Counted from the first letter of the stretch, positions 17,691 through 25,989 are shown. The stretch: 64,000 nt of DNA from Acinetobacter higginsii (GCF_000369525.1 NZ_KB850071.1:195032-259031), one strand, 5' to 3'. The notes: a model not told the origin generated them from the letters alone. Program-made: numbers and translations.

Positions 17691-18155
17691 ATGAAAGGCA
17701 ATCGCGAAGTTATCAATCAGCTGAATCAGGTGCTGTACCATCATTTAACTGCGATCAACCAATATTTCTTACATTCTCGTATGTTTAATGACTGGGGAAT
17801 TGAGCAACTCGGTTCAGCCGAATATAAAGAATCTATTCGCCAAATGAAACATGCTGATAAAGTGATTGAGCGTATTTTATTTTTAGAAGGCTTACCGAAT
17901 CTACAACATCTAGGCAAGCTCTATATCGGTCAGCATACTGAAGAAGTTCTGAACTGCGATATCCGTAAGGTCAAAGAAAATATTGAAGCAATCAAACAAA
18001 CTGTTGAACTTGCTGAAGCAGAACAGGATTATGTGACCCGTGATTTGGTCCAAGAAATTTTAGAGAAAGAAGAAGAATATTGGGATTGGCTCGACACCCA
18101 ACTTGATCTGGTTGAGAATGTGGGTATCGAAAACTATATTCAAAGCCAAATCTAA
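17691..18155 (+). CDS. bfr: Bacterioferritin subunit, ferroxidase site largely lost, haem Met kept
   Basis: Clear 154-residue bacterioferritin (AINQYFLHSRMF, MKHADKVIERILFLEGLPNLQ). Aligned without gaps to E. coli Bfr, the haem ligand Met52 is kept, as are His54 and Glu127. Four of the six di-iron ligands are changed: Glu18 to His, Glu51 to Gln, Glu94 to Val and His130 to Tyr. It should bind haem at the dimer interface but not oxidise iron in the normal way. Such subunits are known as partners in mixed bacterioferritins, so a second, catalytic Bfr is expected elsewhere. GGAG precedes the ATG. Confidence 0.95.
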   Translation: MKGNREVINQLNQVLYHHLTAINQYFLHSRMFNDWGIEQLGSAEYKESIRQMKHADKVIERILFLEGLPNLQHLGKLYIGQHTEEVLNCDIRKVKENIEAIKQTVELAEAEQDYVTRDLVQEILEKEEEYWDWLDTQLDLVENVGIENYIQSQI

Positions 18156-18194
18156 CTCTTCTCTTCAACCCAAACTATTTATTGGGTTGAATCA

Positions 18195-18226
18195 AAAAAT
18201 AAAGCCCGGATTAGGGCTTTATTTTT
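18195..18226. terminator. Bidirectional terminator between bfr and pglL
   Basis: Perfect 13-base stem AAAAATAAAGCCC/GGGCTTTATTTTT with a six-base loop between convergent genes; overlaps the pglL stop codon. Confidence 0.9.
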
Positions 18227-19865
18227 ATCTCGCTTGCTTATTCATCTCAACCACTTCTGACAGGCTGAGTGTTTGTCCGTACAGCTGTTGTAAAATAAAG
18301 AGCTGCTGTTCTGCTTCCTCAAACTTGTGATTATAAACCAGTACCTGTGCATACTTTTTCAGGTTATAAGGGGTTGCTTTATTTTTGACTAAAGCATCCA
18401 TCCACTCCAAATCCGTATTAGACATTTGAGTTTGAGGTTTTAGATTGATCCAATCAAGTCGCTGCTGAAATTGCGTTAGCAGCAGAATTTTAGAACTTCC
18501 CAATATCTCCACTGTAGGTTGCTGCTTTTTAAAAATTAAACGACTGTTTTGCTGAAATAGCTTGTAATCACGCCAGATCAATAACAACAGTACAATACCA
18601 ATCAGCCAGATAACGCGAATGACATTTTTATTTAAAGTCACTGCTTTTAGCTGAGGTGTTTGTGCTTGAACTATCCCTAATAAAAAGCCCATAGGCAGCA
18701 GGAAATACGCATAGCGTTGTGGAAACTCCAGCATGGCATGAATCAGGATTGCAGCGACCATCATGATTGCAATCACCGAAGTGCTGTCTTTGGCATTTCG
18801 GTCTAACCAGAAGAACCAGATTGCCAGATAACCAATAATCAATAATCCAAGTGGTAAACCATTCCAGACCAAGATATCCAACAAAACATTGTGCGCACTG
18901 ATCACCCACTCATGTGAAGGATGTAAATTAAAAATACTAATCTGAGCAATACTGGTTTGATTCCAGCCATAACCCAGCCAAGGCTGCTCTTTCAGCGCCA
19001 ATAACATTTGCGTCCAGATATCAAAACGTAAGTAGCCTGAACTCGCCCGTTCAGCTAAACTGGCTGTTTGAACCAATTCTGAGCTCGAGAACGTTTCAAT
19101 GACATTTGTGAGCAGTGGCAAACCCCACGCTGCAATCACAAAAAAACTGGCACACCAAATCCAAAGCTGAATAAAGCTGAAGCGTGGTTGCTGCTTGTAT
19201 TGTTTATACATCCAATAAAATAGAATAAATAAACAGACTACCCATGAAGTTCGAGACTGAGTTAAAGCAATGGTAAATAGGATCAATAGACTAGATGGCA
19301 CCAACCAATACGCAGCTACAACTCTTTTTTCATAGAGATATAAAGCCCCCATTAAGCCCATAATCAGAAATGTTGCCAAGTGATTCGGTTGGCCAAAGTT
19401 TGCATAAGGACGATCACCTTTTAATTGCATCACCCCATTAATCACACCGCCAAACCCGCACCATTGCACAATTGCCATGACACTACAGACAATCGCAATA
19501 CCAAATAGCAGCTTAGAGGTCTCTTGCATCAGTAGTTCACGCTGATGCGCCTGCACCGAAAGGTTATAACCAAGCACGATCATCAGCCAAAAAGCGAATA
19601 CATATAATGAACTTAAAAGCGCAGAACTAAAGTCATCCACCAATCCAAAGCCACATTGTAGCAGTGGAACAGCAATAATCGGTGCGATCCAAAGTTGTGC
19701 TCTTGGAATAATCATTTTTTTATTGAGAAAAACAGCAAGTAAAATTAAGCCAGCGGCAAAGCTAGCAAGTTCCCCTGAAAAAGTCACCCAAGGATAAGTA
19801 TGAAATGGGGAAAGCCAAGCAAAACTGATCAGAACGCTGGCAAGAAAAAAGCATAAAAATTGCAT
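18225..19865 (-). CDS. pglL: PglL/TfpO-type O-oligosaccharyltransferase
   Basis: A 546-residue polytopic inner-membrane protein with about 11-12 hydrophobic segments. The signature RPYANFGQPNHLATFL (near residue 155) is the conserved PglL motif; the Wzy_C-type periplasmic loop contains HEWVISAHNVLLDILVWNG with the H/N pair. A soluble C-terminal part of about 130 residues is predicted periplasmic. Family function: moves a lipid-linked glycan onto Ser/Thr of pilins or other exported proteins. In Acinetobacter the enzyme beside pilA and bfr is TfpO, which modifies the C-terminal serine of PilA; the pilin at 25124 ends in serine. A terminator separates it from tfpZ. Whether this copy is pilin-specific or general cannot be told from sequence alone. 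Confidence 0.9.
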   Translation of the reverse strand: MQFLCFFLASVLISFAWLSPFHTYPWVTFSGELASFAAGLILLAVFLNKKMIIPRAQLWIAPIIAVPLLQCGFGLVDDFSSALLSSLYVFAFWLMIVLGYNLSVQAHQRELLMQETSKLLFGIAIVCSVMAIVQWCGFGGVINGVMQLKGDRPYANFGQPNHLATFLIMGLMGALYLYEKRVVAAYWLVPSSLLILFTIALTQSRTSWVVCLFILFYWMYKQYKQQPRFSFIQLWIWCASFFVIAAWGLPLLTNVIETFSSSELVQTASLAERASSGYLRFDIWTQMLLALKEQPWLGYGWNQTSIAQISIFNLHPSHEWVISAHNVLLDILVWNGLPLGLLIIGYLAIWFFWLDRNAKDSTSVIAIMMVAAILIHAMLEFPQRYAYFLLPMGFLLGIVQAQTPQLKAVTLNKNVIRVIWLIGIVLLLLIWRDYKLFQQNSRLIFKKQQPTVEILGSSKILLLTQFQQRLDWINLKPQTQMSNTDLEWMDALVKNKATPYNLKKYAQVLVYNHKFEEAEQQLFILQQLYGQTLSLSEVVEMNKQAR

Positions 19866-19879
19866 ACTTTATACATAAG

Positions 19880-19909
19880 AAAAAAGCTTAGTGAATTATA
19901 TCGCTAAGC
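19880..19909 (-). terminator. Terminator between tfpZ and pglL
   Basis: Stem GCTTAG/CTAAGC with a 12-base loop, followed on the minus strand by six T. May be leaky and set the ratio of pilin to glycosyltransferase. Confidence 0.6.
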
Positions 19910-19947
19910 CTGAATCTACAAATCAAATATAAGATAAAAACTACAAT

Positions 19948-20682
19948 TTACTTCCAAGGTCGTAGGTCGACAATTTTAACCACTTCTCCTTTTTCTTTAT
20001 TAATGAGAACCGTCATGTCAACACTGGTCGAGCTTAATGGCAACCATGCGTCTGCATTAGGATAAGCATTTATAATATTTTCTACTGCTTGCTCTTCATT
20101 AAATTGCTTTAAAATTTCAATATTTTGTGCATTTTCTCGTAATTGTACTCTACTCATATCAACAGACTGATAACGTTCTGGACGCATGGCATTTGAAATG
20201 CCTGTGGTGACTGCTTCAAAAATATTTTTATTCCGCTCTTCAATTGAGTTTCCTGCATTAATCGCAACAAACTGTGGTTTTAACCAAGAAGGTGTTTGGT
20301 ATTCAGGCTTGGCCTGAGTGATATGCTCTGGGACAATTTCATTCTTTCTTACCAGCTCAAAACGATCCCCATTTTGTACAATCCATGCTGGACGGCCTTG
20401 CTCAATACTATACACCCCATAAGACAATGCTGCGACCTGAAGTAAAATAATCACCATCAAATCAATTTTAAGGGTTTTTTTGCCTTCTTTATAGACAAGT
20501 AAGCCTAGTACTGGCCCAATAATTACATCAATTGCAAGCATCATCAAAAAGATATTAGTCACCCCTACTGACTTTGCCAATGGGGCTGGATACCATAGAA
20601 AAAAGACTATCCCAACAACAATGGAAGCAATAAAAACAGAAATCGTTAAATGGCTAATAAAAAATTTGATGCGTTTTGACAT
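19948..20682 (-). CDS. tfpZ: TfpX/TfpZ-family type IV pilin accessory protein
   Basis: About 244 residues. N-terminal region with several membrane segments (FFISHLTISVFIASIVVGIVFFLWYP, NIFLMMLAIDVIIGPVLGLLVY, VIILLQVAALSYGVY), then a periplasmic domain (IEQGRPAWIVQNGDRFELVR...). This is the layout of the TfpX/TfpZ accessory proteins coded beside certain P. aeruginosa pilA alleles, where they are needed for normal assembly of their own pilin. The ATG with AGGA was chosen; the longer frame starts at TTG. It lies 42 bases after the pilin at 20725, its likely partner, in one transcript. The exact family letter is uncertain. Confidence 0.85.
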   Translation of the reverse strand: MSKRIKFFISHLTISVFIASIVVGIVFFLWYPAPLAKSVGVTNIFLMMLAIDVIIGPVLGLLVYKEGKKTLKIDLMVIILLQVAALSYGVYSIEQGRPAWIVQNGDRFELVRKNEIVPEHITQAKPEYQTPSWLKPQFVAINAGNSIEERNKNIFEAVTTGISNAMRPERYQSVDMSRVQLRENAQNIEILKQFNEEQAVENIINAYPNADAWLPLSSTSVDMTVLINKEKGEVVKIVDLRPWK

Positions 20683-20724
20683 TGCTATCCTAGAATAAAA
20701 CAAAGTTCTTTTGAACTTAAATAA

Positions 20725-21147
20725 TTATGTACAATCAACAGGTTTTAGACGATTTGGAATTCCTGCCGATGCGCTACATCTCCAAGAACCATTTGCTTGA
20801 CGATTTAAATATATCGACTTACCTAGAAGCACAGTAGCTACACTATGCATTTGGCATTCTAAAGCAGGTTGAGAAACACCACCAGCATCTGGGGCATGAA
20901 CTAGATAATGACAAAACTGAGAATCAGGTGCTGAGAAACCCATATTATCTGTAGTAAAAGCACTACTATTAGCACCATCATTCATCACAAGTTCATATTG
21001 TGTTCTGGCCCCATTAAGCTCAGCGATTGCTGAAGTAATTTGAGATCTAGCCACATAGTTCTGATACAATGGTAATGCTATAGCCGCAAGCACGCCAATA
21101 ATTGCCACCACAATCATTAATTCAATTAATGTAAATCCTTTATTCAT
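20725..21147 (-). CDS. Type IVa major-type pilin, second copy
   Basis: Pilin of 140 residues: leader MNKG, helix [32 protein letters not shown]. Four cysteines (FCHY, LECQ, WRCS, VDCT). The C-terminal part ([16 protein letters not shown]...[11 protein letters not shown]) resembles P. aeruginosa pilins that come with TfpX/TfpZ proteins. It ends CT and lacks the terminal serine used by TfpO. Strong GGGGGAG site. A well-formed sigma-54 promoter lies 37 bases upstream. It could be an alternative major pilin or a ComP-like pilin; sequence alone does not decide. Confidence 0.88.
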   Translation of the reverse strand: MNKGFTLIELMIVVAIIGVLAAIALPLYQNYVARSQITSAIAELNGARTQYELVMNDGANSSAFTTDNMGFSAPDSQFCHYLVHAPDAGGVSQPALECQMHSVATVLLGKSIYLNRQANGSWRCSASAGIPNRLKPVDCT

Positions 21148-21183
21148 GACTGCTCCCCCAATTTTAAAATATATTGAAAGCTA

Positions 21184-21198
21184 GCAAAAATAATGCCA
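21184..21198 (-). promoter_or_regulatory. Sigma-54 promoter of the 20725-21147 pilin
   Basis: Minus-strand TGGCAT-N5-TTGC, with GG and GC exactly at the -24/-12 spacing. The predicted start is about 25 bases before the ATG. P. aeruginosa pilA is read by RpoN with PilS/PilR, so the same control is expected. Confidence 0.78.
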
Positions 21199-21294
21199 AA
21201 TATTTTAACATTAAATTTCAAATAGTTATGTTTAAAATAAATTTCTATATGACATTTTAGATACCATTCCAACAAAAAAGTCATATTTTAAAAA

Positions 21295-22488
21295 CTAATG
21301 ATTAAGCATCTGATAAAAGTATTTTTCTAACAGATTGTCATCGTAATCTTTATCATAACGTGTAGCGCCGTTACCCACCCATACAATAGTCTCTCCTTTT
21401 GCTGTAACCATAGCTAAAGAAGTTACTGCAGGTAAACCACCATTGCGGAAATACATCCTTGGAGCACTATTGTCTTGTTGGTATTGCCACATCGCATAAC
21501 CATTACATGACTTAAATTGAGTAATACGGCATTTTTTAAGATTGTCTTCGGCAATATCTAAGATATTCAAATGTTGCTGCTGAAGCATACTACGAATTAA
21601 CAATGCGAGACTTTGAGCACTACCTGATAATCCTGCAGAAGAGGAAGTGGACTGAAAGTTAAAAGAATTATCATCGCTCTCTGTCCAAAAGTCATTATTC
21701 CTAAAGTCATAACGCACTTCATCAGGATAATAAATGCCATCCACAAACTTAATATTATATTTTGCTAAAGAGTATGTTTTTTGAACATAACCCCTGTAAG
21801 ATTGCTGTGTAACACGCTCGATGACCGCACCGAGCAGACAGGTATTGCGGTTATCATAGGCATAATGATCATTAGGCTCAAAGTCTAATTTCAGTTTAAG
21901 TAAGGTCGAAAGTTGTGAAGGACACCATGGCGTTTTATTCGTGGCAAAAACCACATCTTCACTACGTAAGCGGTCAAAACCTGAACGTTGTTGTAATAAA
22001 TCAGAGATTGTGATTTTTTTTATTCTTTCGTCATTAAAGTCTTTTCCATTTAATTCATCAAAAAAATTGACCATCGGATCATCTAATTCTATTTTTCCTT
22101 TATTGATTAGGTCTAAAATTGCATTATTTGTTATTAGTTTCGTCATGCTGGCATAGCGGAAACGCGTGTTTTCAGAAATTTTCTTTGAAAATAATGTTGT
22201 TTTTTCCCAACCGCTTTGACAATAAAATTGATGACCAGAAGAATCAATATAAGCAATTTGATTCGATAAATTTTTCTGATTTTTTATGATGTATTTTAAA
22301 CTTTTTGGCATCCATTTAGGTGCATTCGCTGAGCAATCAATATTCCATATAGTTATTTGTGCTTGAAAAGGGTATACCAAACGCCAAAAACCAATGCGAT
22401 CAACTAGAGTAAAATGGGCTGCAGCACTAACAATAAAAATTAAGAATAAAACTAAAATCATATCTCTTATTTTAATAATTCTAAACAT
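21295..22488 (-). CDS. Serine hydrolase of the beta-lactamase/DD-peptidase (class C-like) family
   Basis: A 397-residue protein anchored by one N-terminal membrane segment (MILVLFLIFIVSAAAHFTL), so the enzyme domain faces the periplasm. Active-site SxxK in RYASMTKLITNNAILDL, a YxN-type motif in HYAYDNRNTCLLG, and LLQQRSGFD as in PF00144 proteins. Substrate is unknown: peptidase, esterase or amidase acting on glycan are all possible; nothing points to antibiotic resistance. AGGGTGAG precedes the ATG, four bases after the ligase-like gene, so it is co-transcribed with it. Confidence 0.82.
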   Translation of the reverse strand: MFRIIKIRDMILVLFLIFIVSAAAHFTLVDRIGFWRLVYPFQAQITIWNIDCSANAPKWMPKSLKYIIKNQKNLSNQIAYIDSSGHQFYCQSGWEKTTLFSKKISENTRFRYASMTKLITNNAILDLINKGKIELDDPMVNFFDELNGKDFNDERIKKITISDLLQQRSGFDRLRSEDVVFATNKTPWCPSQLSTLLKLKLDFEPNDHYAYDNRNTCLLGAVIERVTQQSYRGYVQKTYSLAKYNIKFVDGIYYPDEVRYDFRNNDFWTESDDNSFNFQSTSSSAGLSGSAQSLALLIRSMLQQQHLNILDIAEDNLKKCRITQFKSCNGYAMWQYQQDNSAPRMYFRNGGLPAVTSLAMVTAKGETIVWVGNGATRYDKDYDDNLLEKYFYQMLNH

Positions 22489-22492
22489 TATC

Positions 22493-23677
22493 TCACCCTA
22501 TTCTTAAATTTTTATCGGCATATATAGCCATTACAAAAAAACATGCCAGAATAAGAATAACTCCATAATATGCACCTCCATTAAAAAGTGAAGAAACGAA
22601 TACATTTAATAGTAGAGCCATAATGAAAACCTCTTTCAAAGGCATACCTTTAAAATTAAACTCAGAAAAAGCTTTATAAAATAAAATTATACATCCCACT
22701 AGCCCAACCAAACCAAACTCAATTAAAATTTGTAAAATACTGTTATGTGCTTGTACTCTACCATAGATATTTAATTGCCGAACTGCCTCACCACCATAAC
22801 CCAATATTGGATGATAACTAAAATACTCTAAAATTTTTTCGTAAATAGCCAGCCTACCAGAAGAAAAATGATCTACATTATTATCTAACTGAGAATAAGC
22901 CCTAAAAATACCTAATGATGGATGATTTGTTCCAAAGCATAGTGAAATTAAGGTTGAGCAAAAAATCATAAAAAAAATTAAAAAATTAAAATAATTATTT
23001 TTTAAAAAGTATAAATAAAACATTAAACCGATAGAGACACCTACATAAGCGGCTCTAGAGCCACTCCATAAAATAAAAGTCAAAATAAAAATTGAAATAA
23101 TTATAAAAAAAAATTTAAACATATTTTTTTTATAAAAACCAATCAAAAACAAAGAACAAAAAAAACATATAGACATATAATCTGTAAAATTTCTTATATT
23201 ATTTGAGAAATATAATCCACCAACCCAATCATAATCCATAGGAGACAACAATGAAAACCACATTCGCAAGATTATAAAAACATGAATCAGTGCAGAAAAA
23301 ACTAAAATATTACAAACCACAATAAAATTAACAACATTTTCACGCATTAAAAATATCGTTAAAAAACCAAATAAAAATAAAGAATATATTTTAAACAAAC
23401 CAACCCATGATTGATAAAAATCAAGCGGTGTAATTACCGCACTAACTGTAATAAAAAATACAAACAAATAAAAAAATAAAAGTTTTTTTGAAAAAAAATA
23501 TAAAATAAAAGTTTTCTTATAAAAAAACAATACTAAAAGAAAAAGATAAAAACCCCAACATGCAACATTATAATTACTATTGAAACTATTTCCATCAACC
23601 ATAAAACTAAGAAATAAAACATATAAATAGTAAAAAAAAGAAACAATATAATATTTTTTTTCTTTAAAATAATCCAC
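22493..23677 (-). CDS. O-antigen ligase-like (Wzy_C) membrane protein
   Basis: A 394-residue protein with about ten membrane segments. In the C-terminal half, GYGGEAVRQLNIYGRVQAHNSILQILIEFGLVG has the periplasmic loop with the conserved His-Asn of Wzy_C/WaaL/PglL proteins, and SGSRAAYVGVSIG supplies the upstream Arg. It lacks the PglL QPNHLA signature, so it is not a plain second copy of pglL. The start is GTG, two bases after the sulfatase-like stop. Very A+T rich, unlike its neighbours, which suggests acquisition by transfer. A glycan ligase or polymerase acting on pilin or on a surface glycan is the best guess. Confidence 0.78.
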   Translation of the reverse strand: MDYFKEKKYYIVSFFYYLYVLFLSFMVDGNSFNSNYNVACWGFYLFLLVLFFYKKTFILYFFSKKLLFFYLFVFFITVSAVITPLDFYQSWVGLFKIYSLFLFGFLTIFLMRENVVNFIVVCNILVFSALIHVFIILRMWFSLLSPMDYDWVGGLYFSNNIRNFTDYMSICFFCSLFLIGFYKKNMFKFFFIIISIFILTFILWSGSRAAYVGVSIGLMFYLYFLKNNYFNFLIFFMIFCSTLISLCFGTNHPSLGIFRAYSQLDNNVDHFSSGRLAIYEKILEYFSYHPILGYGGEAVRQLNIYGRVQAHNSILQILIEFGLVGLVGCIILFYKAFSEFNFKGMPLKEVFIMALLLNVFVSSLFNGGAYYGVILILACFFVMAIYADKNLRIG

Positions 23678-23679
23678 AA

Positions 23680-25044
23680 TTATTTAACCTCAAAATTAAT
23701 ATAAGAAACTTTTGAGTGTAAAAAAACAGATTTTTCTTCTCTCAATATTGGTGGTTCATGGTCGCCAACTACAACTACATAAGTACCTTTTAGTGCAGGT
23801 GAATTAATTAATTTTGATAGCGTATCAAAATATTGCGTTTGTAGTTTTAGATTTCTACAACTCGCTGTGTTTCCCTCAATGTGATGCTTTTTACAATTAA
23901 ACAGATCAACTCTCAAATCCCGTTCATCATAAATTGCATGGGTTGATAATGTCAGCCAATATAAAAATAATTTTTTATTTGACTCAAACTCTTTACTTAT
24001 ACGTTGAATCATATCCCGATCACAATTACCAGGAAAAGAATAGCAATGTGAGTTAGGTAAATCTAATCCTTGATCTCTAAAATAAATTTTTCTAAAGCCA
24101 GCTCGAGGGTACCAATACTCTCGATCATACATTAAGCCTAATGCTCCATGTACTGCAACAGTTTGATAACCTAATTTTTTATATATATTCGGTAAGCAGT
24201 TTTCAAAGCCTTTCATTTGATTCTTTAAATTAAAATGTACAACTGCTTTTTGACACAACTCCCTTAGCTCACCACCAATAGTGAAACCTTCAAAATCAAT
24301 TTCTCCTTGCTCAATGTGGGTTATTTTAGAACTATTCAACAATGGGGCAAGCACATCTTTTTGAATATCCGGTTCGCTAGGTACTCCCCATGATTCATTT
24401 ACAACCAATAATATTTTTTTATTTTTTGAGAAATCATTAAATAATGATTTACTTGCACTCGGTACCTTCCCATTTTGGAATGCCTCACCATCAACTGTAT
24501 ATGTTTTTATAAAACCTCTATTTCTATAATCGAGATAGTTCAAAAATTGTGATGCTACAACACCTTTTCCTTCAGGTTTCCAAAAACTAACCTTTTGATT
24601 ACTCCCAAAATATATATAATATCCATATATCATTATAAAAATATTAAAAATTACGAGAAGATAGTTTTTTAAATCAGCCCTATATAGCTTTATTATTAAA
24701 TAAAACTCTATCATCAGGGAAAAAAATATAATAAGACCATACAGTTTATAGCTATTCGATGAAATAAATGAAAACTTAAGTAAATAAAAAATATCAACAA
24801 AACGGACAAAAGGAAATATTTGTGAAAAAATCCCTAAAAAATCAAAAAAATAAATGATAGAAAAAATTAATATGAATAATATTTTTTGTCGAAAAGCCAA
24901 GAAAAAAAATGCAAAAAAATAATCAATATTAATTAAAGAACGCTCAGAGCCAGACCACAATGCTAACATCAATATAGAAAAATTTGATAAAAATATAATA
25001 GCCATACAAATTATAATATTTTTTATTTCTTTTTGATTTAACAT
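23680..25044 (-). CDS. Sulfatase/phosphoglycerol-phosphoethanolamine transferase-like membrane protein
   Basis: 454 residues: four or five N-terminal membrane segments (to about 155), then a periplasmic alkaline-phosphatase-superfamily domain. Visible motifs are LVVNESWGVP (first metal-ligand region, near 215), GFTIGGELREL with a possible nucleophile Thr, TVAVHGALGLMYDREYWYPRAGF, FLYWLTLSTH, and VVVGDHEPP near the end with the second metal-ligand Asp-His. This matches EptA/LtaS/OpgB-type enzymes that move phospho-head groups from lipids to glycans or proteins. In Neisseria, PptA and PptB of this superfamily modify pilin, which makes pilin a possible target here. Strongly A+T rich. It lies just after the pilA terminator. 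Confidence 0.78.
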   Translation of the reverse strand: MLNQKEIKNIIICMAIIFLSNFSILMLALWSGSERSLINIDYFFAFFFLAFRQKILFILIFSIIYFFDFLGIFSQIFPFVRFVDIFYLLKFSFISSNSYKLYGLIIFFSLMIEFYLIIKLYRADLKNYLLVIFNIFIMIYGYYIYFGSNQKVSFWKPEGKGVVASQFLNYLDYRNRGFIKTYTVDGEAFQNGKVPSASKSLFNDFSKNKKILLVVNESWGVPSEPDIQKDVLAPLLNSSKITHIEQGEIDFEGFTIGGELRELCQKAVVHFNLKNQMKGFENCLPNIYKKLGYQTVAVHGALGLMYDREYWYPRAGFRKIYFRDQGLDLPNSHCYSFPGNCDRDMIQRISKEFESNKKLFLYWLTLSTHAIYDERDLRVDLFNCKKHHIEGNTASCRNLKLQTQYFDTLSKLINSPALKGTYVVVVGDHEPPILREEKSVFLHSKVSYINFEVK

Positions 25045-25075
25045 TTTTTCATCTTTTCAAATAGCAAGAAAATAT

Positions 25076-25107
25076 AAAAAAGAAGAGGGATATTCCCTCT
25101 TCTTTTT
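25076..25107 (-). terminator. Terminator after pilA
   Basis: Stem AGAAGAGGGA/TCCCTCTTCT with a three-base loop, flanked by A and T runs. Genes downstream depend on read-through or their own promoter. Confidence 0.85.
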
Positions 25108-25123
25108 ACGTCTAATCTATCAA

Positions 25124-25576
25124 TTAAGAACCAGAGCTTGCACAACCTGCTGGCTTAAACTTAGCTTCAACTGTAGTCGCACAACTCCAAGCACCTTCTG
25201 GTGTACGAGTCCAAGTAAGAGTTTGGTTTTTAATTTTAATTGCCGCGCTATTACCAAATGTTCCTTGAATTGCAGCCGATTCAGTAGCAGACGCGGGATA
25301 AGTAATTGTTAAACCTGTCTGACCTGTCACAGCTGCAGTAGAACCCAATAAATTGCTGTTCGTCCAACCAAGTTCACAATTCGCCGCTGTTTTACCGTCC
25401 AAAATACATGTTTCAATTACAGTTTTAAGCGAACCAGTTTCAGACATTACACGGCTAACTTGAGACTTCGCAATGTAGTTTTGATATTGCGGAATCGCAA
25501 TCGCAGCCAAGATACCGATAATCGCGACAACGATCATCAATTCGATAAGAGTAAAACCCTTTTGCATTGATTTCAT
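25124..25576 (-). CDS. pilA: Type IVa major pilin PilA
   Basis: Pilin of 150 residues with leader MKSMQKG and helix [32 protein letters not shown]. Cysteines in [22 protein letters not shown] and AGCASSGS. The tail CASSGS ends in serine, the type of acceptor used by TfpO-like enzymes in Acinetobacter and PilO in P. aeruginosa 1244. The ATG with GGAG was chosen. A sigma-54 promoter lies 55 bases upstream and a strong terminator directly downstream, as expected for a highly expressed pilin. Confidence 0.93.
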   Translation of the reverse strand: MKSMQKGFTLIELMIVVAIIGILAAIAIPQYQNYIAKSQVSRVMSETGSLKTVIETCILDGKTAANCELGWTNSNLLGSTAAVTGQTGLTITYPASATESAAIQGTFGNSAAIKIKNQTLTWTRTPEGAWSCATTVEAKFKPAGCASSGS

Positions 25577-25631
25577 AACATTTCTCCAATGGATATTTTT
25601 TTATAAGCTTTTTTCAGCTATTTAGTAATTA

Positions 25632-25646
25632 GCATGTTTTATGCCA
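25632..25646 (-). promoter_or_regulatory. Sigma-54 promoter of pilA
   Basis: Minus-strand TGGCATAAAACATGC: GG and GC elements at exact -24/-12 spacing. The predicted start is near 25620, giving a leader of about 44 bases. Same logic as RpoN/PilR control of P. aeruginosa pilA. Confidence 0.78.
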
Positions 25647-25910
25647 GTCCTTAGCTTAGCTAATTTTAACCTAAAAAAACAGGGACTTAAAAAAAATTCA
25701 TGCTGGATAAAATGAGAGCAATTCGGACATTTTAAGAAAAAAAATGACAAATAACGTCATCTTTACTGCTTAATTATTCATTTTTTTTGCTAATGAATTT
25801 GATTACTTTCTACTTGTATGTAAATTGAGCGACTCAATTCACAGAAAATTTATTGATATTTTTTTTACCGCTTATCAGAAGATATTTGGAACAATCGACC
25901 GATAATAGAT

Positions 25911-25938
25911 TTAATGTACAGAACATTCTGCACATTAA
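25911..25938. repeat. 28-base palindrome upstream of pilA
   Basis: The half TTAATGTACAGAAC is mirrored by ATTCTGCACATTAA, with two mismatched pairs. It is flanked by the direct repeat AATAGATTT on both sides. It lies about 265 bases before the sigma-54 promoter and 50 bases after the TPM gene. An activator site or a terminator without T run are both possible. Confidence 0.6.
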
Positions 25939-25989
25939 TAGATTTTAAACAAAACAACAAGCTCTATTTTTGGATAGCAAGATCCCGTT

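Larger units (their letters stand above)
25577..25989. other. pilA upstream region
   Basis: 413 bases without a gene. Holds the sigma-54 promoter (25632-25646) and a long palindrome (25911-25938). The rest is A+T rich; no reading frame or RNA gene was recognised. Confidence 0.6.

Noticed and set aside
20683..20703. TTG start extending tfpZ by seven residues
   Set aside because: The ATG downstream has AGGA at good distance; the TTG has no such site. The same reasoning moved the starts of pilX-A, pilV-A, pilQ, bfd, gltB and the secreted TPM gene.
21241..21290. Terminator after the SxxK hydrolase gene
   Set aside because: ATATGAC/GTCATAT pairs only over a long loop without a clean T run.
21295..22488. 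Antibiotic-resistance beta-lactamase
   Set aside because: Membrane-anchored and embedded in a pilin/glycan locus; the motifs fit the wider serine hydrolase family and nothing supports a resistance role.
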